Positions 33,275-43,754 of a DNA stretch of 64,000 nucleotides are shown piece after piece. Below the pieces are notes generated by a model. The model was given only the letters and a program-made list of their open reading frames with translations. It ran no database searches and was not told the origin of the DNA. Source of the stretch: Pollenia angustigena. Lineage: Eukaryota > Arthropoda > Insecta > Diptera > Polleniidae. The position numbers were made by a program, and so were the translations under genes. Location of the stretch: contig OV884056.1 of the NCBI GenBank assembly GCA_930367215.1, positions 42,284,308-42,348,307 on the forward strand. The letters are read 5' to 3'. How positions within the stretch are numbered: the stretch's first letter is position 1; each line of letters begins with the position of its first letter.

Positions 33275-34035
33275 AAAAATGGAACTAGAGATAAAATTGC
33301 AGTCAGAAAATGCATTAGACAAAGATGTGTATTAATGCCTCGTTTATTTAAAATCGTCCTTGAGACTCTCATGCCTAAAGCCGGCGATACACTATCCTAT
33401 TCAGTCGTATGATTTGGCAAAAAAATCGTGTGTGCTCATAAAGTAGGATAGTGTGGCTTGAAAATTAATTAATTAACCGATTTTTTTGGCAAGTCTGTCC
33501 GATTTGCAAATGTTTATAAAATGATCAGAGTTGCATTTTCTTGTAAAGTAGCTGAGTCATTTGAGTTGGCATCATTTTTGTGGGATAGTGTGGCATTGAC
33601 AACAGATTTTGAAGACATTTTTTTATGTCGGAAAGAATTCCATTAGATTTTCGTGTGAATGAATCGTACGAATGTGTGGGATAGTGAATACCGGCCTTAA
33701 TGCCACAAACGACAACAGATGCATAAGATGGTGACTCCAAGGGCGTCTAGAAAACCTTAACTACACGCATGATATCTGACTTCAGTCCGCAAGAGTAGGG
33801 CCGAATATAAGCGCGAACAAAACAAAAACTTTGCACTTTAATGAACCCACAACATAAACTTTCCGTTTCCAACACCAACTGAGAGAAAATGCAACATCAT
33901 TCGTCTAACTGGGTTGCACAATTACCAACACAGGTGTTTCATCTCAGGACATAGTGTGCAGAAAGTTACCTTCATAAATTTCTACGTATGTTTTGGTCCG
34001 AAAGAATAAGAAACGTTGATCTCTGGCACACCATA
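33275..34035 (+). pseudogene. RTE-like LINE reverse-transcriptase relic, split by a MITE
   Basis: Before the split: RCVLMPRLFKIVLETLMPKA, matching the GVRQGCVLSPLLFN-type motif of RTE reverse transcriptases. After the MITE (33379-33696): LENLNYTHDIS, the altered form of the catalytic YADD box, then a block equivalent to the FVYLGS motif (FV, stop, LGCTITNTG) near 33915-33940. Multiple stops and frame changes, and both ends of the element are missing. The altered catalytic box and the insertion make it non-functional. Confidence 0.7.
33379..33696. mobile_element. MITE inserted in the RTE relic
   Basis: Left GCCGGCGATACACTATCC and the inverse of GGATAGTGAATACCGGCC are the ends. TAA/TTA sits outside (33376-33378, 33697-33699), and ATGCC occurs on both sides (33371-33375, 33700-33704), so either a 3-bp PIF/Harbinger-type or a 5-bp duplication is possible. 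GGGATAGTGTGG phrases recur inside. Confidence 0.65.
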
Positions 34036-34559
34036 CAGAGAAAAAACATTTGTCAATATGGTCACTTCTAGCAAAACTATTTTTAACGAAAATTGATAAA
34101 CATCACCGGCAACCATATTTTAGTTTAAGTAGTCATCTGCCTAAAAGCCCAAAATAGCGTTAGTTTGGTAGGTTATTCCAAACTGTGTCAGCTTTTGCTA
34201 CGGAGTGGTCAGATAATGTTCTATACATTGAAATAAAGTGGATTTGAAATCGTATACGATATAAATTTTGAAAACGTGCCTGTAAAGAAAGTTCATAAAT
34301 ATATTCCTTTATATATACGTCATGCTTTGAGCACCAATTATCTTTACAAAAACCACTGTTGAAAACAGTAAAAACTTCAGTAATTTCGTAAATAATTGAG
34401 ATCAAAATTTGGTTCGATTTCAATTCCACTTCATTTCGATTTCTAGAACATGCCCGAATGAGAACCGTATCGCTGTCATAACGCTTTAAAAGTGCAGAAT
34501 TAAAAAACTCAACATTTTCCAAACGCTCTACCCGCTCAGTATTACGTCTCATGTTTGTC

Positions 34560-35340
34560 TACAGGTACCTAAAGTTTTTTGAGGAGACTGGAGATATGAA
34601 AACATCTACCGTTCAAAACTCCTACTAACAGTTTGAGCATAGCAGGTCATCAAATCTTACAAATCAAGAATTCAGCGAAATCCTGAAATTATTAAAAAAA
34701 TACTTGGAGCATGGGGCTTTCAATCGTCGTTTTAGAAATTTGTTGATGGTAGCTCTAGAAGAAAAAATAGGATAGAAAAATTCAAACTTCTGTTAAGCAC
34801 GGTGAAAAATTGCGGAGAAAAATCTTGTTTACCGATAAAAACATTTTGACGGTGGAAGAAAAACTAAACAAAAAAAACCCCCCAGGATGAACACACGGTC
34901 ATCTAAGGAATTATCTGAGCTTATTTCGACCCGAAAAGCGATATCATCCAGCTACAGTCATGGTTTGGTGGGGTGTATCTTATGATGTGGTCAGTGACTT
35001 CAATTTCTGTTGAAGAAGCGGTCAAAACATTTGCCAAGTTAGCCAAGAAACAAGCCGTGGACTTAATAGAAGAATTATGATCCGGCTCTTAAGGCTAAAA
35101 ATATCTTAAACCTACTTTCGAAACAATTGCAACTTTTCATTAGCTCTGAAGAAGGGTCCTCTGTCAGCCCTGAATTGAAGCGTCTCAGTTACAAATTGTG
35201 GACAATTTAAGATGACACAAAAGATACCTTAACATTGATTCTCTTAAGCCGGTATTTTAGTTCGTGATGTGGCCAATTTTCTTATGGACGTGGTGCCCGC
35301 AGTTTTTAGTGATTGGCTAGTGCGACTTCAGCCGTGCTGA
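34560..35340 (+). pseudogene. Second Tc1/mariner-type transposase relic
   Basis: Not the DD41D type. In shifting frames: RRKILFTDKNILTVEEKLNK (first catalytic D in FTDK), then PATVMVWWGVSYDV, and near the end SVSPELKRLSYKLWTI, where the usual S-PDLNPLDY-LW motif would be. The third catalytic aspartate is replaced by S (LSYKLW), and the second aspartate block (QQDSAPAH-like) is absent. I place it near the maT/DD37D-type group by the ILFTDEK...TVEE and VMVWWGVSYDG-like phrases, without certainty. TIRs were not found. Confidence 0.6.
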
Positions 35341-35377
35341 AAGACATTCTAAATGAGATTTAATTATTTACATACAA

Positions 35378-35521
35378 TCACCTAAAATGGAAAAGGGCGA
35401 AACAACAAAAACAAATTTAAAAATCGATTTTTTGATTGATTATGATGCACTAGACTAAATTACATGTGCCTATAAAATTAAAAAAAAAGTGTTGTTACGC
35501 CCTTTTCCATTTTAGGCGTGA
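35378..35521. mobile_element. 144-bp palindromic MITE
   Basis: TCACCTAAAATGGAAAAGGG on the left pairs with CCCTTTTCCATTTTAGGCGT on the right, and AACAACA/TGTTGTT extends it. The loop is AT-rich. It follows the transposase relic directly and might be a deletion derivative of an unrelated family. Confidence 0.6.
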
Positions 35522-35615
35522 CGATATGTATATCAATTTATATGAATTACTCCAATTATGTTAAATTATATAGCCTAAAATAAACATTTGTAACAGTATT
35601 TATGTCTCTTATAGG

Positions 35616-35800
35616 TATAATATTTTTATGGGTGTCCACCAAGCTCGCCTATAGTGGTGTAAAAAGTGAAAATTATTGTATTCTCACTATTTCTTACTCC
35701 GATAGTAATGAACTATACTCTATTATTTAGTTGACTATTAATAAACTTTTCTAATTGAAATTGTTTACAGTGTCATGGCACAAAAAACCTATTATAATAT
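35616..35800 (+). repeat. 185-bp direct repeat flanking a DD41D element, left copy
   Basis: Begins TATAATATTTTTATGGGTGT and runs through TGGTGTAAAAAGTGAAAATT to AACCTATTATAATA. About 95% identical to 36605-36790. Confidence 0.85.
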
Positions 35801-35805
35801 AATAA

Positions 35806-36605
35806 TGGGTGATTTTTTAAGAGCTATAGGAAAGTTTAAAAAAAAAACATAAAATTCAGAAAAATTCATGAAATCTTTATTTGAATCGAAAGTACGGTCC
35901 ATATAATTTAATGTTTAAAGATTATTTCATGCAAATGTTGACCGTGACTGCGCCTCTAATAGCCCATCCGCTTAGTCCAATTTTGGCATACTCTTACCAA
36001 CATTTCGGCCGGTATCTCATGAATAAATGATTCAATGTTGTCTTGCAATGCGTCAATTGAAGCGGGCATGTGTGTATAGACATGAGCTTAAGCATAGCCC
36101 CACAAAAAATTGTATAAAGGCGTTAACTCGCACGATCTAAGCGGCCAATTGACCGGTCCCGAACGTGAAATAAAATGTTCACCGAAATCGCCTCTCAATA
36201 AGTCCATTGTTAAGCGTGCTGTGTGGCATGTGGCACTGTCTTGTTGAAACCAGACATCATCTTTGAAGAAGTACGTTCCAATGATGCCACCGCACCAAAC
36301 TGTGACTTTTTCTGGATGCATTGGTAGCTCTTGCAATGCTTCTGGCTTATCTTCACTCCAAAATTGACAATTCTGCTTATTAACGTACCCATTGAGCCAA
36401 AAATGAGCTTCGTCGCTGAACACAAGAAGCGCGTGATGAACTTTCTTAACAAAGCACGCATTTTGATAATAAAATTTAATAATTTGCAAGCGTTGTTCGT
36501 TTGTAAGACGATTCATGGTTAAATTATAGACCAAACTGAAGATGTTTGACAGTGAAACAAAACACGAAACGTGCGTCTGCTGTTTAAACCAGTGGTGCCA
36601 AAAAT
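35806..36605 (-). mobile_element. DD41D element, subfamily A copy 2, one end lost
   Basis: The 3' end (left in the window) is intact, TGGGTGATTTTTTAAGAGCT. The 5' end at 36605 stops at CCAGTGGTGCCAAAA and lacks the last about 25 bp including the TIR; the right copy of the 185-bp repeat begins there. The body is closely related to 961-1886. Confidence 0.85.
35985..36516 (-). pseudogene. DD41D transposase relic, subfamily A copy 2
   Basis: Starts MNRLTNEQRLQIIKFYYQNA, reaches VHHAL and then FSDEAHFWLNGYVNKQNCQF through the same deletion junction as the copy at 1071. A second deletion joins GTYFFKDD to VWFQQDSATCHT. The third motif reads CELTPLYNFLWG, so the third catalytic D is replaced by Y, and the frame ends at GYA. 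Not functional. Confidence 0.85.
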
Positions 36606-36790
36606 ATAATATTTTTATTGGTGTTCACCAAGATCGCCTATAGTGGTGTAAAAAGTGAAAATTATTGTATTCTCACTATTTCTCACTCTGATAATAATGA
36701 ACTATACTCTATTATTTAGTTGACTTTTAATAAACTTTTCTTATTGAAATTTTTTACAGTGTCATGGCACAAAAAATCTATTATAATATT
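36605..36790 (+). repeat. 185-bp direct repeat flanking a DD41D element, right copy
   Basis: Counterpart of 35616-35800, beginning TATAATATTTTTATTGGTGT and ending AATCTATTATAATATTA. Confidence 0.85.
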
Positions 36791-37908
36791 ATCTCTCCAA
36801 AATAACTTTTCAAATATTCATGTTGTTATGTCGTGGCATTTAAGCCATATAAACGTTCCCCAATGATTACAATGCAAAAAAAGTATTAAGATGATTTTTC
36901 TATTTTGTATTTGTTGTTCCTATGATGAAAAATGAAGCAAATATTTTTTTGGCATATGACCATGACACTAAATAAAGAATGTCTGACTGAGTGTTATTTA
37001 AAAAAAAAACGTTCTATGCAACAGCACTCGTAGAATCTCAACAACTTTAGAACGTCCCATCTGCAGAACAAACAAAAAACACCTCTTCACTATTTTGCAA
37101 ACAGTGACACAATACGAATAGAATGAAAGTAATGGGTACGAGTGGGGATAACTAGAGCACAAGCTAAGGAAATGAAAAATGATACTTGAGAGAGTAATTA
37201 CTTGATTATCTTGTGGTATGGGGTCTTAGTAACATGATTTTAGCATTAATAGATTTTATTGCAGTTTTCTTTTTCGTCTTCTCATACTTCAGGTGGACAG
37301 ACAACAGCTCATTATGTTATGAAATTGAGATACTTATTGTGTAATATTTTCTTATTGGTACAGTCACATACACAGAAAATGTCTACAACTAATAGCAATA
37401 GGGAATTGGTTTAGGGTTTTAATTTTGCGAAGGTGACACAGGTAGACAAATTAAGTGTCGTGCAATTTTTGATGTAGAAATTTTTGAGTTTGTTGGTGTG
37501 AGAGTGAAGACAATTGGGGAGGGATACACTTTTCGAATCTGCAATTCTGTGTCTTTTTGTAATAAGAGGAAGAGGAAAGAAGGTAAAAAAAATTACAACA
37601 CTTAATAAATTCTAAAGCACAGTTTTAAAAAATTGCAATTCTTGCCGCTGGTACTTTGGAACTTTGTAGAAACTTCGAGGGACGGTTAATAAGACCGTGA
37701 CCTTTTGAATCACCCGCCTCTTAACTGAAAGGGTCAATTGCCTCTTGTCAAAATTTTAATCAGCTGCGTTATTTAGTTTTGTTTGGCAGTCCTTTGACAA
37801 AAAAAACTACCTTGTGAATTGAGGAGAAAATAGAAAAAGGTTAACTGCGTATTAAGACGTAACTTTTGCATGCAACATGGATACCCTACAGAAATTAATG
37901 AGCGAGTA
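36791..37908. other. AT-rich interval, no gene seen
   Basis: No supported exon, TIR or long open frame. Confidence 0.5.
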
Positions 37909-38028
37909 GTCACATTTTTCATTTTGGTGTTAAGAAAATGATAGAAAGAAATGAACGAAATATAGTTTTCGGTCACATTCGGTCATTTCTTTCTATAATT
38001 TTCTTAACACCAAAATGAAAAATGTGAC
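37909..38028. repeat. 120-bp near-perfect palindrome
   Basis: Arms 37909-37954 and 37983-38028 pair at 45 of 46 positions (GTCACATTTTTCATTTTGGT and its inverse) with a 28-nt loop. It could be a small MITE or a structured transcript. No clear target duplication. Confidence 0.7.
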
Positions 38029-38333
38029 TTTGGTAGACATTTTATTCGGTTTTGTCATTTTTGTTTTGATTTTTTTTTTTTTTTTCGTTTTTAACTGTTT
38101 TTTATTCGAAATGTTGTCAACTTTTGTGTTGGAAGAAAACGCTGCTTTCATAAAAAATATTTTTAATTTAATAAAAGTTTAAAAAACCAACTAAAGCAAA
38201 GTTCGACTGTATTTTTATTTTGAATTTTACAATTAAAAGATAAAAACAAACCAAAATTTTGCACTTTAAATAATAAATAACTTTTAAGCTTATTGTAATT
38301 GGCGTGTTGCTTCTCAGATATGCATGTTCAAAG

Positions 38334-38613
38334 CAGTGTTCGAAAATAAACACTAAATATCGTTTCTTAATGTTCGGTTCGGTAGATTTGTGGAAAACAC
38401 TAACGCTAATAGTGTTTGTGTAGAAAAACATTAAAAGAATAACGTTTCCCTGTTAGCCATCTTTAGAACACAAAAATATTACTAAAATATTACACATTAT
38501 GTAATGTTCGGTTCTTTCTTGAAAATAGTTACGAACGGTATTAAAAAAATAGATATCGTTCCTGGGTGTGTGAGCCGAAAGTTAAATAATGTACTGTTTA
38601 TTTTCGAACACTG
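38334..38613. mobile_element. hAT MITE family 1, deleted copy A, TSD GTTCAAAG
   Basis: TIR CAGTGTTCGAAAATAAACA at both ends (inverse on the right). Exact 8-bp duplication GTTCAAAG (38326-38333, 38614-38621). 280 bp against about 545 bp for the other copies because the middle is deleted. TTCGGTTCGG and AACGTT phrases recur. Confidence 0.9.
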
Positions 38614-38621
38614 GTTCAAAG

Positions 38622-39332
38622 ATATATTTTTAAGAATTACATATTTTTATATGTATTAAGAAATCTTAATTTTTCAAGAAAGCCGATACGATAAGATACG
38701 TTTTTCAGGAAGTACATTTTTTAATAATAACTTAATATTAGTTATAGAGATTATTTTAAATCTGAACACTTTGTAAATAATTACATTACATACATACATA
38801 TCACACTTATTCATAAAGAGGGTATTAACTCAAAATGTTTATTTTTTTGAAAAATATCGTGGTATTTTGTATACATTTGGTAATGAAACGTTTGGTTTAA
38901 AATTTCTTTTCAATATGCCTTTAATACTAAATTTAAAATTGTTTTGCTGCTACTGAACATTTTTAAATTTTCAGTTAACACCCTCTTTATGATCAAGTGC
39001 GGTTTGTTTTGTATAATAATAGAATATGTATTACATATTAAAAAATTGTTTTTTATTTGTATCTGTACGAATTTTTAATCGCTTATTAATAATAAAAAAT
39101 GGTTGGTTGACAACACATTTGTTTTGTTTACATTTGATTGAAAAAATGCTTTAAAAAAATTAAATATAAATGTGTAAAGAGTTTCGTAGCAACTTTAAAA
39201 GAGAATAGAGAAAAAAAAAACTCGGCGTTACTGGGATAATCTAAATGCGGTCTATGTATTAAATGGCAAAAAAATCCATGAATTAGGCTACGAATTGGTC
39301 CCTCATAACCCTATTCTCTGTATAAAGACGTA
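38622..39332. other. AT-rich interval, no gene seen
   Basis: GGGTGTTAACT/CTCTTTATGA phrases near 38815-38835 and 38975-39000 form a weak inverted pair (AGAGGGTATTAACTCA, TTAACACCCTCTTTAT). This suggests an old ~180-bp miniature element, ends not fixed. Confidence 0.4.
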
Positions 39333-40084
39333 CGGGTGATTCAAGTAGAGATACTTTTTCAATAGCCTTTTTTGACAGATCACGTGTGAGTCGTGTCATG
39401 CTGTCATGTTATTTTTGTTTAGTATTGTTTGGCATTTCCCAAGCGACATCGCTTCGCTCTATGGGCTCTGAAAAGTTCCAAGAAGATCCGACGTTTTCAA
39501 GGCAAATTTTGTTCAGCGATGAGGCGCATTTTTGGCTCAATGGGTATGTAAACAAACAAAATTGCCGCTTTTGGGACGAAGAGCAACCTGAAGAGATTCA
39601 AGAACTGCCACTTCATCCAGAAAAAACAACGGTTTGGTGTGGTTTGTGGGCCGGTGGAATCAACGGTCCATATTTCTTTAAAAATGATGCCGGTGCGAAC
39701 GTAACCGTCAATGGCGACCGTTATCATGCCATGATAACCGACTATTTGATGCCTGAAATTGAAGCTCGTGATCTCGGCGACATTTGGTTTCAGCAAGACG
39801 GCGCCACTTCCCACACATCGCATCAATCAATGGATTTATTGAGAGAACACTTCGGTGAGCACATAATTTCACGTTTTGGGCTGGTCGACTGGCCACCAAG
39901 ATCGTGTGATATCACACCGTTAGACTTTTTCCTGTGGGGCCAACATTTGATAGGCATAATCTTCTACAAATAAATGCCAAATAATGTTCTTTCAATTGAT
40001 AATAAACATTTCCCATTAAATTTGACTTTTCTGTGTTTTTTTTTTTTTCTTTAAAAAAGTAGGGAACCTCGAAATGGATCACGC
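39333..40084 (+). mobile_element. DD41D mariner-like element, subfamily F
   Basis: The left end CGGGTGATTCAAGTAGAG follows TA; the right end is GAACCTCGAAATGGATCACG. They are inverse with several changes. The body is a deleted transposase and a conserved 3' untranslated stretch (AATAAACATTTCCCATTAAA). Confidence 0.7.
39395..39973 (+). pseudogene. DD41D transposase relic, subfamily F
   Basis: The best-preserved catalytic core in the window: FSDEAHFWLNGYVNKQNCRF (D1), WFQQDGATSHT (D2), CDITPLDFFLWG (D3), with 41 residues between D2 and D3. The N-terminal DNA-binding region is missing: only EKFQEDPTFSRQIL precedes D1, and the leader before it is unrelated in phase. The C-terminus jumps from LWG to an AT-rich tail (QHLIGIIFYK), so about 50-60 residues are lost. 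The catalytic aspartates are all present, but the protein could not bind its TIRs. Confidence 0.8.
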
Positions 40085-40171
40085 TTTACTTTCTTTGATC
40101 ACCTGACAAATGTAATTATTTGGAAGGGACAAATAATTTGGAGAAACGTTGTATAATGCTCAAAAAAGACT

Positions 40172-40374
40172 AGAAAATTAAATACGAGGATGGGCCAATA
40201 AGTTTGTCACTTTTTAAATTAAACTCAGGGGCCAAATTATGGCATTCGACATCGATCGAAATTACAATACAATTTAAATGGGAATTTCGATCAATATGGA
40301 ATGCCATAATTTGGCACCTGAGCTTAATTTAAAAAGTCACACACTTATTGGCTCATCCTCGCATTTAATTTTCT
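40172..40374. mobile_element. 203-bp fully palindromic foldback MITE
   Basis: AGAAAATTAAATACGAGGAT on the left is the inverse of ATCCTCGCATTTAATTTTCT on the right. Pairing continues through CAATAAGT, TTTTTAAATTAA, CCAAATTATGGCATTC and GATCGAAATT to a very short loop. Almost the whole element folds on itself. A target duplication is not obvious. Confidence 0.75.
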
Positions 40375-40385
40375 GTGTTATCTTT

Positions 40386-40450
40386 AGAACGTGAATTCCC
40401 GAGATCCCGGGATATTTAAAAATTCCCCCCGCTTTTTTTCGGAAGTTAAA
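40386..40450. mobile_element. Relic of the CCCGGGAT-type hAT family
   Basis: GAATTCCCGAGATCCCGGGA and ATTCCCCCCGCTTTTT resemble the ends of the element 46159-48701 (TTCCCGGGATCCCG, AAAGCGGGAAAT). Only a scrap. Confidence 0.5.
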
Positions 40451-41011
40451 AAGTTCGAGTGGAAAAACTCTTAGCTAAAAGTTTTACATTTCAACAAGTC
40501 AAGTGCCTGAGTTTGTACAATCCTTTTTTTATAGCTATGCCATTTTTTTTTTTTTTTTTTTTTGTTTTTAATTACTTTTTCATGTTAGAAGTCATTTATA
40601 TATTGTACAAGTATTGAACAAACAATTGATGTTATTTCCCTGTTTTGAAATTTATTTTTATTATTTCTTCTAACGACGAAATGATTGAATGTAAATTTGG
40701 TTGAATATTTTGAATTTTACAAACTATCATGGTTTTAGTTGTTGTAATCTTATGCGGGGGAATTATATCGAATTGTATGATATTTATTGTAGCAGTAATA
40801 ACAAATTCGTCAGTTTTATTAAAGACTGCCTTTTGTATAAAACGATAATATTTTTTTACCATTAAATTATAACAATAAAAAAAACGCATGACAAAAATAG
40901 AAATTCAAATCGATATTTTGAATATTTATTTATGTATACAAAATAAACAAATCTTTTTTGATACGCGGGTACTTAATAATGCATTAAAAAAAATACTCGT
41001 AATAAAAATAT
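40451..41011. other. AT-rich interval with poly-T tract
   Basis: A T tract near 40544-40563. No supported gene. Confidence 0.5.
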
Positions 41012-41637
41012 CGGGTGATTTTTTAGCTATTATCTTTTTGGCAACACTGGTTTAAACAGCTGACGCACGTTTCGTGTTTTGTTTCACTGTCAAACATCTT
41101 CAGTTTGGTCTACAATTTCACCATGAATCGTCTTGAATGCGAATCGTAACGTAACTGTGAAAGGTGCGCGCTACCATGAGATGATATCCAACTTTTTTTG
41201 CCCAAAATGCAAGAGCTTACCTTGCATGACATGTGGTTTCAACAAGACGGTGCCAATGCCACACAGCATGCTTAACAATGGACTTATTGAGAGGCGAGTT
41301 CGGTGAACATTTTATTTCACGTTTGGGACCGGTCAATTGGCCGCCTTGATCGTGCGATTTAACGCCTTTAGAATATTTTTTGTGGGGCTATGTTAAAGCT
41401 CATGTCTATACACACATGCCCGCTTCAATTGACGCATTGGAAGACAACATTGAAGCATTTATTCATGAGATACCGGCCGAAATGTTGGAGAGTATGCCAA
41501 AATTGGGCTTAGCGGATGGACCATTTGAGGCGCAGTCACGGTCAACATTTATTTCGATTCAAAAAAAGATTTCATGCATTTTTCTGAATTTAATGTGTTT
41601 TTTTTAAACTTTCGTACAGCTCTTAAAAAATCACCCA
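41012..41637 (+). mobile_element. DD41D element, subfamily A copy 3, large deletion
   Basis: Both ends intact: GGGTGATTTTTTAGCTATTA and AGCTCTTAAAAAATCACCCA. This copy supplies the full TIR that is missing or eroded in the other two subfamily A copies. Confidence 0.9.
41123..41600 (+). pseudogene. DD41D transposase relic, subfamily A copy 3
   Basis: Jumps from MNRL (codon 4) to NANRNVTV, deleting both DNA-binding domains and the first catalytic D. Further frame breaks lie near 41190-41270. The C-terminal half is legible: WFQQDGAN with a frame slip, LTPLEYFLWGYVKAHVYTHM (third D replaced by E), IDALEDNIEAFIHEIPAEML. Dead. Confidence 0.85.
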
Positions 41638-41995
41638 TCATAAGAAAGTATAGTTGGTCACGTCCGACCAGCATTTACCTAATGATTAAAGCCTTTGGGA
41701 TGAGTTTCCAGAAACAAAAGTTTTTAGGGAGCCTTGCTCTACATCGATTGAGGATCTAACTACCGTGGTAATATTAAGAGATATTTGTACCGAATTGTAT
41801 ATACTACTTCGTTGGCGTCTCGCTTTTTTTCGTTGACTTATTTTTATGCCAAATTATGTTTTTAGGATTTAATAAAAAGTACCAACAGTTTTCATCTTAT
41901 ATGGTCTCATTCACTCGAGGCCCTGCACTTTTAATTTTATGCTTTTAGGTTCAGTATTATAGAAAATTCAAAAAGAACTACAAATCTCGTATTTC
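41638..41995. other. Interval without a supported gene
   Basis: AT-rich; nothing recognised. Confidence 0.5.
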
Positions 41996-42204
41996 GGGTG
42001 CGTTCGTAAATGCATCACTGCGCTGCATCAGTGATTTCAAATCGTTATATATTTATCAGTGAAGTAAATGTGGACCAAAAAATTGTGAAATACTCCACAA
42101 AAATAATAGACATACAATAAAAAATAATTATAATTATTTTTTATCGGCTTTATAAAAAGTTTGCTTTTCTGATGCAGCGCAGTGATGCATTTACGAACGC
42201 ACCC
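41996..42204. mobile_element. 209-bp MITE with 36-bp perfect TIRs, TSD TTC
   Basis: GGGTGCGTTCGTAAATGCAT continuing CACTGCGCTGCATCAG is exactly inverse at the right end. TTC flanks both sides (41993-41995, 42205-42207). The GC-rich ends contrast with the AT-rich loop. Three-base targets suggest PIF/Harbinger or CMC-type, not certain. Confidence 0.8.
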
Positions 42205-43610
42205 TTCCTCTTTTTTCACCTCATTGAAGCAAAATATTAAAATATTGAAGTGGAAGCCCATTATTTAATACATACATATATGCACGTTAATCAAAAGAGA
42301 AAAATATTTTCTAAAAATTTACCAAAAAAAGGTAAAATTTTCAAACTTTCGATTTTTGAAAAAGTACCAAATTTGTATTTGTATTTTATAGATAAAATAC
42401 ATTTGAGGCGGTTAGCGCAAGAGTCGTGTAAGCTTATCATGACTTTTCTACGCAAAATTAATTTAAACTTTCTTAGATTTAATTCCGAACTAGTTTATCT
42501 CTTGTTTCGCTAATCATTAACAGATAGCGTTGCAAAAGTTTGTCTTGCACTTTTTTATTTTTGCTCTGCTTATAATACAAAAGTAGCCCTAAGTTGCTCA
42601 AATATCAAATAAATGTAATGTGGCTTGCACCACTTTTGCGCTGACGGCCTCATATGTGATATCATTTTAATTTCTATGTTTATAGGCTTAAAACAAAGAT
42701 GGGATGACAAAAAAGTTCAAAAATACGGGTTCTACCCGTATACTCCCTAAAAGAGCCGAATTTCATAAAAGTACCAAAAACCTGTCCGCTTATTTTATTT
42801 AACGAACAACAATAAATATTAAATTGGGGATACAAATTTCGTGAAAATCCCCAAGGGACTTTTTGGGGAAAAGCTCTTTTTCGCTGGAGATTTTTGGAGA
42901 TGATTTATTATTATTAATATCATTTTTGCAATGGCAAGACCGATTTGGTCAAGATGTAGGTACAAAGTTTAGTCTTTTTTGTGGTTTAAAACTATTTCAA
43001 GAACTTGTTGAAATAGTTTTAATATGCTTGTTGTACCAACTAGCGTTAGTTCTGTTGAACTAGCTTTTTTCTGTAGTGAATACAACCAAAATCAATATTT
43101 GCAACAGAATGCAATATGTGTTATTAGGAGCCCTTCTTAGAATAAATACACACTTGCTGTGACAAATTTATTCAATAATCTCAAATGCACTTAAAACAAA
43201 ACTGCATTGGCTTATGAATAAGAAGATTATGATTCCGTAGTTTTGGAAATGATAAATATGTATTGACGCATAATTATTTTTATTTATACGTAGAACTCAA
43301 AGAATAAATAACATTAGTTTTAATTATATTACACAGCATGAAAAATGTTTTAACATTTTCCAAAATAAAAAAAAATTAAAGAGGGTCTGCTTTAAAAATT
43401 TTGATGTCAGAAAATTAGAACCAGTCTACTTTACATATAAAAATAACTATATTTAAGCTCAATGCGGCACGTGTTAGAACTAAAATATCGATTTTAAATT
43501 TTAGCAGAATCAGTTTTTTGATTTACTTAACCATTTAAATGATACTGCATTAACAAAAAGATTTTTAAGTTAAATAAGGACCAGTGTCAGATACATTTAG
43601 CATTAAGGTT
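42205..43610. other. AT-rich interval, no gene seen
   Basis: No supported exon or transposon end. Confidence 0.5.
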
Positions 43611-43700
43611 AGAGTAGGAGTCGGAGTGGGAGTCGAACTTAAAAAATTTCAGCGGATGGAGTCGGAGTTAAAATTGTTTTTTGGCGACTCCACAGCCCTG
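43611..43700. mobile_element. hAT fragment with CAGGGCTGTGGAGTCG end
   Basis: The right end reads CGACTCCACAGCCCTG, preceded by repeats of GGAGTCGGAGT and GACTCCA-like phrases. CAGGGCTGTGGAGTCGGAG-type ends belong to a widespread hAT miniature family, stated from memory. The left end is missing. Confidence 0.55.
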
Positions 43701-43754
43701 CTTTGTATACAACTTTTATACACATAAATACTCGATTCAGTATGTGATTCTAAG

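Noticed and set aside
34160..34552. 130-codon minus-strand open frame.
   Set aside because: It overlaps the opposite strand of degraded transposon DNA, and I recognise no domain.
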